From Geobacter sp. UBA5730 (GTDB lineage Bacteria > Desulfobacterota > Desulfuromonadia > Geobacterales > Pseudopelobacteraceae), in NCBI GenBank assembly GCA_002419465.1, contig DIGE01000014.1, positions 434,001 to 498,000 on the forward strand: a stretch of 64,000 nt of DNA, written 5' to 3'. The position numbers and the translations under genes were made by a program. Shown here piece after piece: positions 1 through 8,615 of the stretch. A model generated the notes under the pieces. That model did no database searches. It was not told the origin of the DNA and saw only the letters and a list, made by a program, of their open reading frames with translations. Numbering within the stretch: the first letter of the stretch is position 1; every line of letters starts with the position of its first letter.

Positions 1-1933
1 CACTGTAGGCGGCGATATTGGTCTTTTTCACCGCAAGCTCGCCGATGGCACTGAGACGTTCCCGGCAGATTGAATTCAAACGATTATAGAGGTTATTAAA
101 GAAAAACTCCTTGCCGGACCCGGTAGGACCAGTCACCAGGATCGAGGGCAAGCCGATGGTGGCCTCTTGAATCACATTCTTGTGCCAGAACGCGATTCGG
201 TTGAAGAGTGGAGGTGACACTGTGGTGATGAAATCCACCAGCGCCTGAGTGGTGGGGGCCAGACCGATGATGTTGCCGAGACGGTAGGAAGAGACGTGAG
301 GATCCTTGTAGCCCACGTCAGTGGTCAGCCGCTGCACCTCCCCCTGCAAGCGTTCAATCCTTTGCAGATCGGAGATGTGCCGAGCCGTGAGGGAACCGAT
401 GATCTGGAGGATGCGGCGGTGTTCTTCGGTAAAATACCCGTGACGCAGCGAGTTGAGGCAGATGACCGCAATCACTTGACCGTCGCAGGATACAGGTACG
501 GCGATCTCGCTTTTCAACAGATCGCTCATTGAACGGTGGAACCCCTCTGTGCTCCGCTCCTCTTCGACACTACTGATGATCTTGGGTTGCTGACACCAGG
601 CTACATAGCCGGTCAGGCTGCGTTCTTCAGGGGCCAGCTCACGTCCTCCAACCAGAAAGGGAGGGATGTAACGTTTGAGCCACTCCTTGTTCTTTGCGCC
701 AACAATGGTACCCTGTTCATCCTCCACCACCAGCCAGCGGCGTCCCTCACGCTCTTCCACCAGGGCGATGCTACCGGTGTCGGCGCCGATCAACTCAGTG
801 GCCTTGGCCAGTACCTTGGTCAGGAACGGCTGCAAGGCTTCTCCGCCATCATTGAGCAGTTCGGTAATCTCAGACAACACCTGGATTTCCAGGTGTTCAC
901 CCCCGCCAACCCCGCTCATCACGCTCTCAACCATCTGCGCGTGTCCCTGCAGAAGACCCATCTCAAACTCGGAAAAACGATATTCCTCACGACAGAAATA
1001 ATTAACCAGACAAATCACGCGCCGGGTACGCGAATCAAAACGGGGGACCATGTACAGTGAGCGCAGGGACATCTGTTCGGTCAGTGCTCGTTTCTGCAAG
1101 CTGTGGCTAGCCAGATCGGCGATGAATAAGGGTTTTAACAGGCGATCATCACTGATGACAGCTTGCCCATCCACATAGCGTGAGATCAAGGAGGCACCTG
1201 GCTCCAGATGGATTGCCCCCAGTCGATTATACTGTTCCCGAAGCAGGTCTTCCTCGGAGTAACTGGCTAACACCTCCAGCGAGGCGGAGCCATCAGGCGC
1301 CATGACCGGTGCAAGCACGGAGGCCAGGGCCACCTTGTTCACCAGCCGCACCGCAGAGCGCACCATCAGGCCGGCTGCTTCCTGTTTTTTTGATTCTTCC
1401 AGACGTCGAGCCAACTGAACCTGCTGATGATAGCCCCGCGCATCATCCAACCGGTCAGACACCACCGCGATAAAATCTGCCAGCTGGCTTTTTACCCGGC
1501 CGGCTGGTTCTGCGTCAGACTGACCACGATCAATGCAGAGCACACCAATGGACTTGCCCCGGCTGACCAGCGGCAACCCCGTGCTGTAGTGGATATCAAA
1601 ACGATCACAGAACCCGCGATCCAAGGAAGACGGCGGTGTATCGATCTGCCTCAACTCCGCCGGATACTGACCAGCAAAAACCCGCGAGACCATCGCATCC
1701 TGGGCAATGATCGGAAAGGCCACCTTGCGGATCTCATCACTATTCACCCCGGCAGCGGCGACACAGGACAGGGCGCCATCCACCAGATCCTCAAGATAAA
1801 TCCTGACCCGCTCCAGCCCGGACAGGAGCCGTACACCTTCCGCCAGCACGTACAACAATTCGGTCTGGTTCTCCTTGCCATAGGAGGCAACCTTGCTGCG
1901 CAACTCCTGCAACACGGCATCGTTCTGTTCCAT
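1..1933 (-). CDS. Multi-GAF signalling protein with sigma-54-activator-like ATPase region (3' end cut by window edge)
   Basis: Reading down from an ATG at 1933 (GAGGGG just upstream) the frame stays open to the left edge, about 644 codons. Roughly the first 500 residues look like successive GAF-type sensor modules, which bind small ligands or cofactors in this family. The last visible part reads PLFNRIAFWHKNVIQEA followed by a P-loop GPTGSGKE and FFFNNLYNRL. This matches the start of an AAA+ sigma-54-interaction domain, although the usual P-loop there is GESGTGKE. A cytoplasmic sensor controlling transcription is the likely role, but the rest of the ATPase and any DNA-binding domain lie outside the window. 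It is preceded by a good sigma-70-like promoter with an overlapping inverted repeat. The GAF and P-loop assignment is fairly sure; the function is inferred. Confidence 0.75.
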   Translation of the reverse strand, partial: MEQNDAVLQELRSKVASYGKENQTELLYVLAEGVRLLSGLERVRIYLEDLVDGALSCVAAAGVNSDEIRKVAFPIIAQDAMVSRVFAGQYPAELRQIDTPPSSLDRGFCDRFDIHYSTGLPLVSRGKSIGVLCIDRGQSDAEPAGRVKSQLADFIAVVSDRLDDARGYHQQVQLARRLEESKKQEAAGLMVRSAVRLVNKVALASVLAPVMAPDGSASLEVLASYSEEDLLREQYNRLGAIHLEPGASLISRYVDGQAVISDDRLLKPLFIADLASHSLQKRALTEQMSLRSLYMVPRFDSRTRRVICLVNYFCREEYRFSEFEMGLLQGHAQMVESVMSGVGGGEHLEIQVLSEITELLNDGGEALQPFLTKVLAKATELIGADTGSIALVEEREGRRWLVVEDEQGTIVGAKNKEWLKRYIPPFLVGGRELAPEERSLTGYVAWCQQPKIISSVEEERSTEGFHRSMSDLLKSEIAVPVSCDGQVIAVICLNSLRHGYFTEEHRRILQIIGSLTARHISDLQRIERLQGEVQRLTTDVGYKDPHVSSYRLGNIIGLAPTTQALVDFITTVSPPLFNRIAFWHKNVIQEATIGLPSILVTGPTGSGKEFFFNNLYNRLNSICRERLSAIGELAVKKTNIAAYS

Positions 1934-1960
1934 AGGACCCCTCGCATCTTGTGTTACAAA

Positions 1961-1978
1961 AATACACGGAAGTGTATT
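1961..1978. promoter_or_regulatory. Inverted repeat overlapping the GAF-regulator promoter (possible operator)
   Basis: AATACAC at 1961-1967 and GTGTATT at 1972-1978 are perfect 7-base inverted arms around GGAA. The repeat covers the -10 box and predicted start site of the promoter for the gene starting at 1933. That is the position expected for a repressor or autoregulatory site. Which protein binds is unknown. Confidence 0.4.
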
Positions 1979-1999
1979 CCAGCAACATTGATTCGTCAA
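1971..1999 (-). promoter_or_regulatory. Sigma-70-type promoter of the GAF regulator
   Basis: On the minus strand, TTGACG (1999-1994) and TACACT (1976-1971) are separated by 17 bases, matching consensus at 5/6 and 4/6 positions. The predicted start near 1964 gives a leader of about 30 bases to the ATG at 1933. It suggests the gene is transcribed separately from the 614-residue gene upstream. Confidence 0.5.
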
Positions 2000-2135
2000 C
2001 TCGTGGTATCACGGGTGTAAACGGCAGCACTAAATCATGCGCGAAAAAAGGTTGTAGCCGGGGGTGGGAAGCCTGCTGAAGTGGAAGGTGACGATACGGT
2101 CCTGACCGATACGTCAGTACGGATGTTTGTCCGGG

Positions 2136-3980
2136 TCAGCTGAGCCCTTGGCGAATCTGATAGAGCTCCTCAATATCCAACCCATTATTCTCGTAGTATT
2201 CTCGTTCCAATTCCTCAACATAAAAACGGTCCAGCCCCGAACTGGCCAGAAACTCTTCCCGCGCGGCCACGTCCTTTTGGGCGACAATCTTTGGCAACAG
2301 GTTTTGCAGATAGCCGGCTTCTGTTTGCAGAATCTTGACAGTCTGCAAAAAGAGCGGTTCCGGCACATCCTCCTTGATCCGTTTGCGAGCCTTCAACTCC
2401 TCGTTCACCTCACGCCGCAAGGCATCCTGATCGGCTTTGGTGGCGAAGGTTGAATAGAAGTTGCGCACCCGGAGCCGCACCTGTTCCAGAAGCAGCAACG
2501 AAAGCCGCTCTTCCTGGTCAATGGCACTCAAACGGATATACAACTGGCGGGCCGACTGCTGATCCTGCTGAACCTGATCGATCCCCTCCAGCAGGGTGTT
2601 CATCTTTAAGCGGCCATAATGTCCCAGGTAAGGGTTATTGAACAGTTCCCGCAGAAACAGCTCCTCGAAACAGCCTTTGGCCAGGTTATCAAAGGCTGCC
2701 TTATGCTCTACCAGGCCCAGCAGCATCTCCTCGCTGATCCGCACGTTCTCCATGAAGGCCAGCTGGCCGATCAGAGACATGGTAGTATCCAGCCGGTCCA
2801 GATAGGTGATGATGTAGGAGAAACCCTCCATCAGCATCGGGTCGGCACCGTCACGAATTTTTTCGTCACAATCCCGGCTGAAATCAAGCATCAGCTGGTC
2901 AAAACGATGGTCCCTGGTGCTAACCGCCCTCTTCTTGGAACGGAGCAGGGTCAGCATGTCAACCCGGTCAATGGAACTGTCTATCTCACGTTCGTGCAGG
3001 AAAAAGCCCTGCAGAATCTCACGAGTCTCAGCAATATATTCCTCTTCATCTTCGGCCTGCTGTACATAGCGCCCCTTTTTGAGCAGTTCATCCAGGGTCG
3101 CAAACAGAGCGCCAGGAATCTTGTTACGCACCGAGAGAGTCTTGAGGCGGTTCAGGCGCGCATTATCCAGCGGGTTGATCTCGTTGCGTCCGTTGCAGGC
3201 CACCAGAATATTGCAGTATTCATCAACAATACGACGGTTCAGGGGGTGCCGATACATGACGTCAATCCGCATCCGCTCCTGTTGATAGCGATCGATGCGA
3301 TGGGTGGCGGCCAGATTTACCAGCCGGGCAAAATCGTCGTCAGCGATCTTTTTCGAGCGGAAATACAGACTGCGGAACAGATCGCGATAGTCCTTATGGT
3401 GGGTGTTGATCAGCTTGACAATAAAAAGCTGGGCAGCCGGGTCCTGCAAGAGTGGATAGAGTTCTGAAACCAGCAGATCGTCCCGCTCCTCACCGACCGT
3501 GGGACTGCGTTTAAGGGCCTTGCCCAAAAGACGGACCAGCTCCTCCTGTTGCTCCTTCAAACGTCGGGGAAGCTTCCGGGAATGTACAAAAAAGAAATAA
3601 TTACAGACCGCATTTCCTTCAAAAAAGATGGTGTCGTATGACTCCGTGCCGGTAGTCCGCTCGCTGAAACGGACCGCACCGCGTTCGGCATCGGTACGGG
3701 CACCATACATCACCAGCCTGTTGATGATGTCTGGTTTTGACAGATCCGTGGGGGGCTGTTCCACCCCGAACATATACTCGCAGAAATAGCCGCCATTGCC
3801 TTCATAGGCCACGCCGTGGGGGCCCAGGACAAACTCGTTGCCTGGAGAAAAAATACGTAGTTCGCCATGTTCCTGGACGATATTGAAGAAATAACGCTGA
3901 TAGGCCTCGGTGCCCACCACCAGCACAAAGTACTCGATCCCGTTTCCCAGATGGCCATGGAGGCGTATATCCTTCTGCAT
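2136..3980 (-). CDS. Conserved-looking cytoplasmic protein of unknown function, 614 aa
   Basis: I do not recognise a characterised family. The 614-residue product has no signal peptide or membrane segment and is rich in charged, helical sequence. The N-terminal 130 residues look globular, with many aromatic residues and glycines (for example NGIEYFVLVVGTEAYQRYFF). The remainder looks all-helical, with long Leu/Glu/Arg/Lys stretches. The ATG at 3980 overlaps the TGA of the upstream metallo-hydrolase by one base (TGATG), so the two are almost certainly translationally coupled and may act in one process. A Geobacter-type lineage-specific family is plausible but unproven. Confidence 0.8.
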   Translation of the reverse strand: MQKDIRLHGHLGNGIEYFVLVVGTEAYQRYFFNIVQEHGELRIFSPGNEFVLGPHGVAYEGNGGYFCEYMFGVEQPPTDLSKPDIINRLVMYGARTDAERGAVRFSERTTGTESYDTIFFEGNAVCNYFFFVHSRKLPRRLKEQQEELVRLLGKALKRSPTVGEERDDLLVSELYPLLQDPAAQLFIVKLINTHHKDYRDLFRSLYFRSKKIADDDFARLVNLAATHRIDRYQQERMRIDVMYRHPLNRRIVDEYCNILVACNGRNEINPLDNARLNRLKTLSVRNKIPGALFATLDELLKKGRYVQQAEDEEEYIAETREILQGFFLHEREIDSSIDRVDMLTLLRSKKRAVSTRDHRFDQLMLDFSRDCDEKIRDGADPMLMEGFSYIITYLDRLDTTMSLIGQLAFMENVRISEEMLLGLVEHKAAFDNLAKGCFEELFLRELFNNPYLGHYGRLKMNTLLEGIDQVQQDQQSARQLYIRLSAIDQEERLSLLLLEQVRLRVRNFYSTFATKADQDALRREVNEELKARKRIKEDVPEPLFLQTVKILQTEAGYLQNLLPKIVAQKDVAAREEFLASSGLDRFYVEELEREYYENNGLDIEELYQIRQGLS

Positions 3981-4744
3981 CAGTGCTCCTCCAACTCGAT
4001 CATCAGACCATCGTAACAGAATTCGACCCCGGCCGGTAACCGTACCGACTCGGCATTGGACACCTCATGGGTCAGGTGGGTCAGCACGACCCGTGGTACT
4101 CCCAGTTGGCGCGCCACCGCGATGGCCCCTGCGATGTTGAAATGAAACGGATGAGCCGACCAGCGCAAACCGTCAATCACCAAGGTGCCAAGCCCCTGCA
4201 AAAGAACCATAGACTCGGCCGGTATCGCACTACAGTCGGTCAGATAGGCAAATGAGCCGATCCGATAGCCACAGGAAAAGCCCGGGCCATGCTCCAACAA
4301 GATCGGCACAACCGGCAGACCGAACAGCTCAAAAGGCCCATCCACGGTTACCGCTTGCAGCAACGCGGGATGAGTATCACAAGCAGTCTGCTCAAACACG
4401 TAGCGAAACCCGCTCAGCAACCGCTCCATGGCTGACGGACAGGCATAGCAGGGAATCACCCCATGGTGCCGAAAATGAAACCCCCGCAGGTCGTCGATCC
4501 CGTTGACGTGATCGGCATGAGCATGGGTAAACAGCACCGCATCAACCTGACTGACCTGTTCCCGCAGCATCTGCTGACGCAGATCGGTGCAGGTATCCAC
4601 CAGAATGTTCTTGCCTGCATGCTGAATCAGCAGCGAGGCCCGGCTACGACGGTCACGGGGGTCCGTCGAATGACAGACCGGGCAATCGCAGCCCACCATC
4701 GGCACGCCGGTGGATGTTCCACTTCCCAGGACAATAATTCTCAT
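3980..4744 (-). CDS. Metallo-beta-lactamase-fold hydrolase, PhnP/cyclic phosphodiesterase-like
   Basis: The 254-residue protein begins MRIIVLGSGTSTGVP and carries GCDCPVC (residues 19-25), the cysteine-containing loop typical of PhnP-like proteins. It then has the metal-binding THAHADHVNG motif near residue 75. Later histidines and Asp (EHGPGFSCGY, LTDCSAI, VLTHLTHE) fit the rest of the di-metal site. PhnP-type enzymes hydrolyse cyclic phosphodiesters, but this subgroup has members of unknown substrate, so I name only the fold and subgroup. Its stop overlaps the start of the 614-residue gene downstream, which suggests a two-gene unit. It is divergent from the glycosyltransferase at 4841. Confidence 0.85.
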   Translation of the reverse strand: MRIIVLGSGTSTGVPMVGCDCPVCHSTDPRDRRSRASLLIQHAGKNILVDTCTDLRQQMLREQVSQVDAVLFTHAHADHVNGIDDLRGFHFRHHGVIPCYACPSAMERLLSGFRYVFEQTACDTHPALLQAVTVDGPFELFGLPVVPILLEHGPGFSCGYRIGSFAYLTDCSAIPAESMVLLQGLGTLVIDGLRWSAHPFHFNIAGAIAVARQLGVPRVVLTHLTHEVSNAESVRLPAGVEFCYDGLMIELEEH

Positions 4745-4840
4745 AAGGTAGGGTAGAATAGCAGATGCCGGCCCTGGCAGGCAAGGCGCTTTTGCCCTTT
4801 TCCTCTTGCAACAGCGCTATCAACACCTGATAATAACGCC

Positions 4841-5860
4841 ATGCGTGTCGCCCTATTGAGCCCGTTCAGTATCGGCCCCCTGCGGGGCAATATCATCACC
4901 GTGCAGCGGGTCGCGCACTATCTGGCGGCAACCGGTTGGGAGACCGCAACCATCCCGCTGGACACCAATGACTACCAGGCCTGCAAGCTGATAGCAGATC
5001 GCTATCAGCCGGACCTGCTGCATGCCTTCCATGCCCTGCAGAGCGCACCGTTAGCGAGAACCCTGGCCCGGCAATCCGGACTACCTTACCTCGTTACCAT
5101 GACCGGTAGCGACCTGTACGAGCCTTCATTCCTTCACCATCCCGATACATCGCTGGCTCTGAACGATGCAGCGGCAATCACCTGTTTTGATACGCTGGCA
5201 GTTGCGCAACTCAACAGCGCCTACCCCCACCTGACCGGGAGGGTAACCGTCATCCCCCAGGGTGTTGAGCCCCTCACCACCGGCCAACCATTCCCGCGTA
5301 CCGCTGAAGAACTGATCATCCTGCTGCCGGCAGCCCTGAGACCGGTCAAAGGGGTGCTGGAGGCGATGGAAGCCTTAAGCCCGCTGGCAGCCGAACGGCC
5401 ACAACTCAAACTCTGGCTGGCCGGTGGCGACCTTGATCCGCAGTACGCCGCGCTGGTTCGCCAACAGGCGTCAACCCGCCCCTGGGTACGGCTACTGGGT
5501 GAGGTGCCCCACGAGCGGATGGGCGGCCTCTACGCCGCCTGCGACCTGGTCCTCAACAACTCCCGCTTTGAGGGCGGGATGGCCAACACCCTGCTTGAGG
5601 CGATGGCGGCGGGCAAACCGGTAGTTGCCTGCGACGTGCCCGGCAACCGTTCGCTGATCACCCACGCCGTAACCGGTTGGCTGTTCAGCGACCATCAGGA
5701 ACTATCCGGCCTGATCCGGCGCCTTGGCAACGACAGCTGCCTGCGTATCAAGGCTGGCCAGGCTGCCAGAGCACAGGTCCTCCACCGGTTTTCACCTCAA
5801 CACGAGGCGGCGGCGCTGGCCGCTCTCTATCAACAAACACTGGCTACTCACCGCACCTGA
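4841..5860 (+). CDS. Family 4 glycosyltransferase
   Basis: The 339-residue protein has the GT-B, GT4 layout. The N-terminal acceptor half begins MRVALLSPFSIGPLRGN. The donor-binding half contains PQGVEPL, LLPAALRPVKGV, a short GGDLDPQY, and the diagnostic NNSRFEGGMANTLLEAMAAGKPVVA with the EX7E-type glutamates. Such enzymes transfer sugars from nucleotide donors in the cytoplasm. The substrate cannot be read from sequence. No neighbouring sugar genes are present, so it appears to stand alone. Its 3' end overlaps a remnant CHASE2 frame on the other strand. Confidence 0.85.
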   Translation: MRVALLSPFSIGPLRGNIITVQRVAHYLAATGWETATIPLDTNDYQACKLIADRYQPDLLHAFHALQSAPLARTLARQSGLPYLVTMTGSDLYEPSFLHHPDTSLALNDAAAITCFDTLAVAQLNSAYPHLTGRVTVIPQGVEPLTTGQPFPRTAEELIILLPAALRPVKGVLEAMEALSPLAAERPQLKLWLAGGDLDPQYAALVRQQASTRPWVRLLGEVPHERMGGLYAACDLVLNNSRFEGGMANTLLEAMAAGKPVVACDVPGNRSLITHAVTGWLFSDHQELSGLIRRLGNDSCLRIKAGQAARAQVLHRFSPQHEAAALAALYQQTLATHRT

Positions 5861-6103
5861 CATCCGGGCCACCTGATTACGGCTCCAGGGCCAGCGGCCA
5901 ACCTCGGCCAGACTTTTTTCATCAATATCGATGATCACAATCCGTGGATTCTGCCCCCTTGGCAGTGTCAGATGCAGACGCTGATCATAACTCCACAGCT
6001 CCAACTGCCAAATAAACCGCAAATCCATCAGCCCTGCTGCATGCAGCAGAAAAAAACAGACTAACGCCAGCCCGATTGCAATCCGCAGAAGGTATTTTTT
6101 CAT
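5792..6103 (-). pseudogene. Truncated CHASE2-domain protein (N-terminal remnant)
   Basis: From an ATG at 6103 the frame encodes one membrane segment (LLRIAIGLALVCFFLLHAAG). A typical CHASE2 start follows, with WSYDQRLHL, RIVIIDIDEKSLAEVGRWPW and SRNQVARM. Full CHASE2 proteins carry a periplasmic sensor of some 300 residues, more membrane segments and a cyclase, kinase or similar output. Here the similarity stops after about 80 residues. The last 23 codons run over the opposite strand of the glycosyltransferase 3' end and look random. This is therefore the 5' stub of a deleted sensor gene, probably non-functional. A low-scoring promoter lies upstream. Confidence 0.7.
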
Positions 6104-6223
6104 TGTTGAAGTCGCTCCATGGACAGGCAGGTCACCAGATCAAGGCCTGGCCTGTTACTGCGAGAAGATTCCAACAAGACGGACCAATGAGCCTGTATGC
6201 GATAAAACGGGACATTCAGAGAC

Positions 6224-6251
6224 AGTATACCACCGTTCAGAACCCTCGCAA
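6224..6251 (-). promoter_or_regulatory. Possible sigma-70 promoter of the CHASE2 remnant
   Basis: TTGCGA (6251-6246) and TATACT (6229-6224) on the minus strand are 16 bases apart. The predicted start near 6217 lies about 115 bases upstream of the truncated CHASE2 ATG. It may be a left-over promoter from the intact gene. Confidence 0.3.
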
Positions 6252-6345
6252 TTAGGGCTTGACAAGCAGCCAAGAGCTTATAAACTTTCATTGATTGAGC
6301 TCCGCAATCCCGTATCTCAAGCCAGACACCAGGAGGTTAACCTTT

Positions 6346-7512
6346 ATGTACGCGCTGTTAGCCATTTTCGGTCTATTGCTTTCCTGCGTCCCGGCAGCAG
6401 CTCTCCAGTTAACACCAAAACAGGAACTGGGAAAACTGCTCTACTTTGACCCGCAACTGTCAAAAGAAAAAAATCAGTCCTGTTCCACCTGCCACCTGCC
6501 ACCCGGCTTTGCCGACCCTGAAAATGCAGCAAATCCAAAGACAAGCGTAATCTCAAAAGGGTCAGTTCCGGGCAAGGTGGGCACCCGCAATGCCCCCACT
6601 GCCGCCTATGCTGCTTTCAGCCCGCATTTTCACTGGGATGGTGAAGAGGGTCTCTACCTGGGAGGACAATTTTGGGATGGACGTGAGCCGACCTTGAAGG
6701 CCCAAGCCAAGGGGCCGTTCCTCAACCCGGTCGAGATGGCGATGATCAGTCCCCGCTCGGTCAAGGAATCTGTACGTGACAAGTTTAATCCATTTCAGCC
6801 CCGCTATAACGAGCTGTTCGCAACGGTCTACAAGGTCTCCCTGGAAACCGTCAATCTGGCGGACCCCTTAGTGGCCGAGATGCTCTACGACATGGCTGCC
6901 GATGCCATTGCGGCCTATGAAAAATCACGGGAGGTCAACCAGTTCAGCTCTAAGTATGACTACTATCTGGTGGGCAAGGCAAAGCTGACTGCCCAGGAGC
7001 AGTTGGGGCTCAAGCTGTTCAACAACAAGGGACTTTGTAACAAGTGCCATATCTCAGAACCGCTCAAAGGGCCTGACGGGAGCACAATACCGCCGCTGTT
7101 CACCGATTTCACCTATGACAATCTCGGCATACCCCGCAGCACGAACCCCGCCATTGCCCAGGCGCCAGTCGATCTTGGGCTGGGCGGCCGCCCAGATATC
7201 GCCGCCCTGGACCCCAAGGGCCGGCAGAATGGCAAGTTCAAGGTACCCACCTTGCGGAACATCGGCTTGACTGCCCCCTATGGGCATAATGGCTACTTTG
7301 CCACCCTGACCGAGATCGTTGATTTTTACAACACCGCCGGCCTGCCTGGAAGATGGCCCAAGCCTGAGGTTGCCCAGAATGTCAACCGGGCCGAGATGGG
7401 TAATCTGAAGCTGACCAAGAAAGAGGTGGCAGCCATCGTGGCCTTTATGAATACCCTGAACGACGGTTATAGCACGCCACTGCCCAATGTCACCCTACCC
7501 CCGTCCCCCTAA
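6346..7512 (+). CDS. Di-heme cytochrome c peroxidase / MauG-family protein, periplasmic
   Basis: The chosen ATG at 6346 has AGGAGG ten bases upstream and gives 388 residues with a clear signal peptide (MYALLAIFGLLLSCVPAAA). Two c-type heme motifs are present, CSTCH at residues 46-50 and CNKCH in the second half, in the two-domain arrangement of bacterial di-heme peroxidases. Conserved elements include NAPT, FWDGRE, FKVPTLRNI and APYGHNG. The family reduces hydrogen peroxide with electrons from periplasmic cytochromes; MauG-like relatives oxidise protein substrates instead. The distinction cannot be settled here. An upstream in-frame start at 6295 lacks a good ribosome-binding site. A strong terminator follows. 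Confidence 0.9.
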   Translation: MYALLAIFGLLLSCVPAAALQLTPKQELGKLLYFDPQLSKEKNQSCSTCHLPPGFADPENAANPKTSVISKGSVPGKVGTRNAPTAAYAAFSPHFHWDGEEGLYLGGQFWDGREPTLKAQAKGPFLNPVEMAMISPRSVKESVRDKFNPFQPRYNELFATVYKVSLETVNLADPLVAEMLYDMAADAIAAYEKSREVNQFSSKYDYYLVGKAKLTAQEQLGLKLFNNKGLCNKCHISEPLKGPDGSTIPPLFTDFTYDNLGIPRSTNPAIAQAPVDLGLGGRPDIAALDPKGRQNGKFKVPTLRNIGLTAPYGHNGYFATLTEIVDFYNTAGLPGRWPKPEVAQNVNRAEMGNLKLTKKEVAAIVAFMNTLNDGYSTPLPNVTLPPSP

Positions 7513-7530
7513 AAACCTGACTCAGCAGCA

Positions 7531-7567
7531 GCAAAGCGGGGGGCAGATCATCTGCCCCCCGCTTTGC
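7531..7567. terminator. Bidirectional hairpin between convergent genes
   Basis: Perfect 18-base arms, 7531-7548 and 7550-7567 (GCAAAGCGGGGGGCAGAT and its complement), sit between the stop codons of the peroxidase and the convergent porin-like gene. Tails are not pure T runs, but the stem is very stable and can serve both strands. Confidence 0.75.
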
Positions 7568-7594
7568 TCTCTAAACACCTGCTTACTCTGATAG

Positions 7595-8356
7595 CTAGAA
7601 ATTGATATCCAGCTGGGTGGTAATAGTCGGCTTACCACCGGGCAGACCTTCCTGGCCTGGATTGTACACATTGGTGCCTACCAGCAACGAAACATTCGGG
7701 GTAAAGGCCCAGGCGGCACCTACCGAAATGGCACCGAAGGCATTATTGCCCCCCATGTAATCAACAGCCATCCAGAGCTTGTCAGAGATCTCAGTCATCG
7801 GACGGTCCCACGAGGCCAGCACGCCGGCATTGTCCGAACCGAGGTTCTTCTCGGCGCCATGGTAACCACCGACCGAGATGCGTCCCACCACCGGCAAGGT
7901 TTTCGCCACTAGTCCGTAGGCGATGTTTGACATGGTGTTGCCACCGGTCACGCCGCGGTCAAAGGTGCCGATGCCGAACATACCGGCGGCAACGGCCGGC
8001 ATACCCTTGAAGAACGCATCCTCCGGGACGGCGCCCTTGAAGTTGAAATAGATGGGGTGCGCACTATAGATGCTGTTACTGTCATTCAGGTTATCCGTAT
8101 AGTAATCAACACCTACCTCGAATTTAAACTTCTCAAGGGGGGAGACACCGGCCGTTACACCGGCATCGTAGTAGTTTGTTCCGGCTGTGTCCGAATTTGA
8201 CAGGCGGATATAGTTGTCAATGCTGATATTGACCTCTTTAAATCCCTTGGCATCGGTGGACGGGATCCAGACTTGACCGGAAAAGGTTGCCATTGCCGCA
8301 CTACTCATGGAGAGTGTCAGTGCTGCTGCCAACAGGGTACGGACGACTAGTTTCAT
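7595..8356 (-). CDS. Porin-like outer-membrane or periplasmic beta protein
   Basis: The ATG at 8356 is preceded by AAAGGAGG and starts a classic signal peptide (MKLVVRTLLAAALTLSMSSAAMA). The mature part of about 230 residues is rich in alternating hydrophobic/polar strands and Gly/Asn/Tyr, such as YYDAGVTAGVSPLEKFKFEVGVDYYTD. It ends in a strand terminating in LDINF, with the C-terminal aromatic expected of outer-membrane barrels. No specific family or substrate is recognisable. It is monocistronic, between a terminator and a divergent promoter region. Confidence 0.75.
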   Translation of the reverse strand: MKLVVRTLLAAALTLSMSSAAMATFSGQVWIPSTDAKGFKEVNISIDNYIRLSNSDTAGTNYYDAGVTAGVSPLEKFKFEVGVDYYTDNLNDSNSIYSAHPIYFNFKGAVPEDAFFKGMPAVAAGMFGIGTFDRGVTGGNTMSNIAYGLVAKTLPVVGRISVGGYHGAEKNLGSDNAGVLASWDRPMTEISDKLWMAVDYMGGNNAFGAISVGAAWAFTPNVSLLVGTNVYNPGQEGLPGGKPTITTQLDINF

Positions 8357-8536
8357 AACGATTCCTCCTTTAGGTTGGGTACCACAGATTTGCTGGTAAT
8401 CATCTGATCTGACGGTTACCTCATCAGTAAGTGTGCCAACCATGCCAAAGAAAACTGTTTGCAATGAAAACACCTTGATTTACAATCCGTTAGCCAGCCG
8501 GATAGTACGATGCATGCCACAAATCCGACAGAAACG

Positions 8537-8566
8537 TTTCAACTGACAGGTTGTGCTGCCTATAAC
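8537..8566 (+). promoter_or_regulatory. Possible promoter of the threonine aldolase operon
   Basis: TTTCAA (8537-8542) and TATAAC (8561-8566) have an 18-base spacer. The -10 box is good and the -35 poor. It lies 50 bases upstream of the ATG at 8616. The rest of the 8357-8615 divergent region holds only a weak leader for the porin gene. Confidence 0.3.
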
Positions 8567-8615
8567 ACGGCCATCCACTGCTGTTTTTTTGATCACGACC
8601 AACCGAGGATTCAGT

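Noticed and set aside
2619..3467. Plus-strand frame inside the 614-residue gene
   Set aside because: Mirror frame; no ribosome site or domain, and the minus frame is coupled to its neighbour.
6100..6291. 63-codon minus-strand frame ending in the CHASE2 remnant start
   Set aside because: No recognisable sequence, it contains a predicted promoter (6224-6251) inside the frame, and no good ribosome site; probably chance or part of the same decayed locus.
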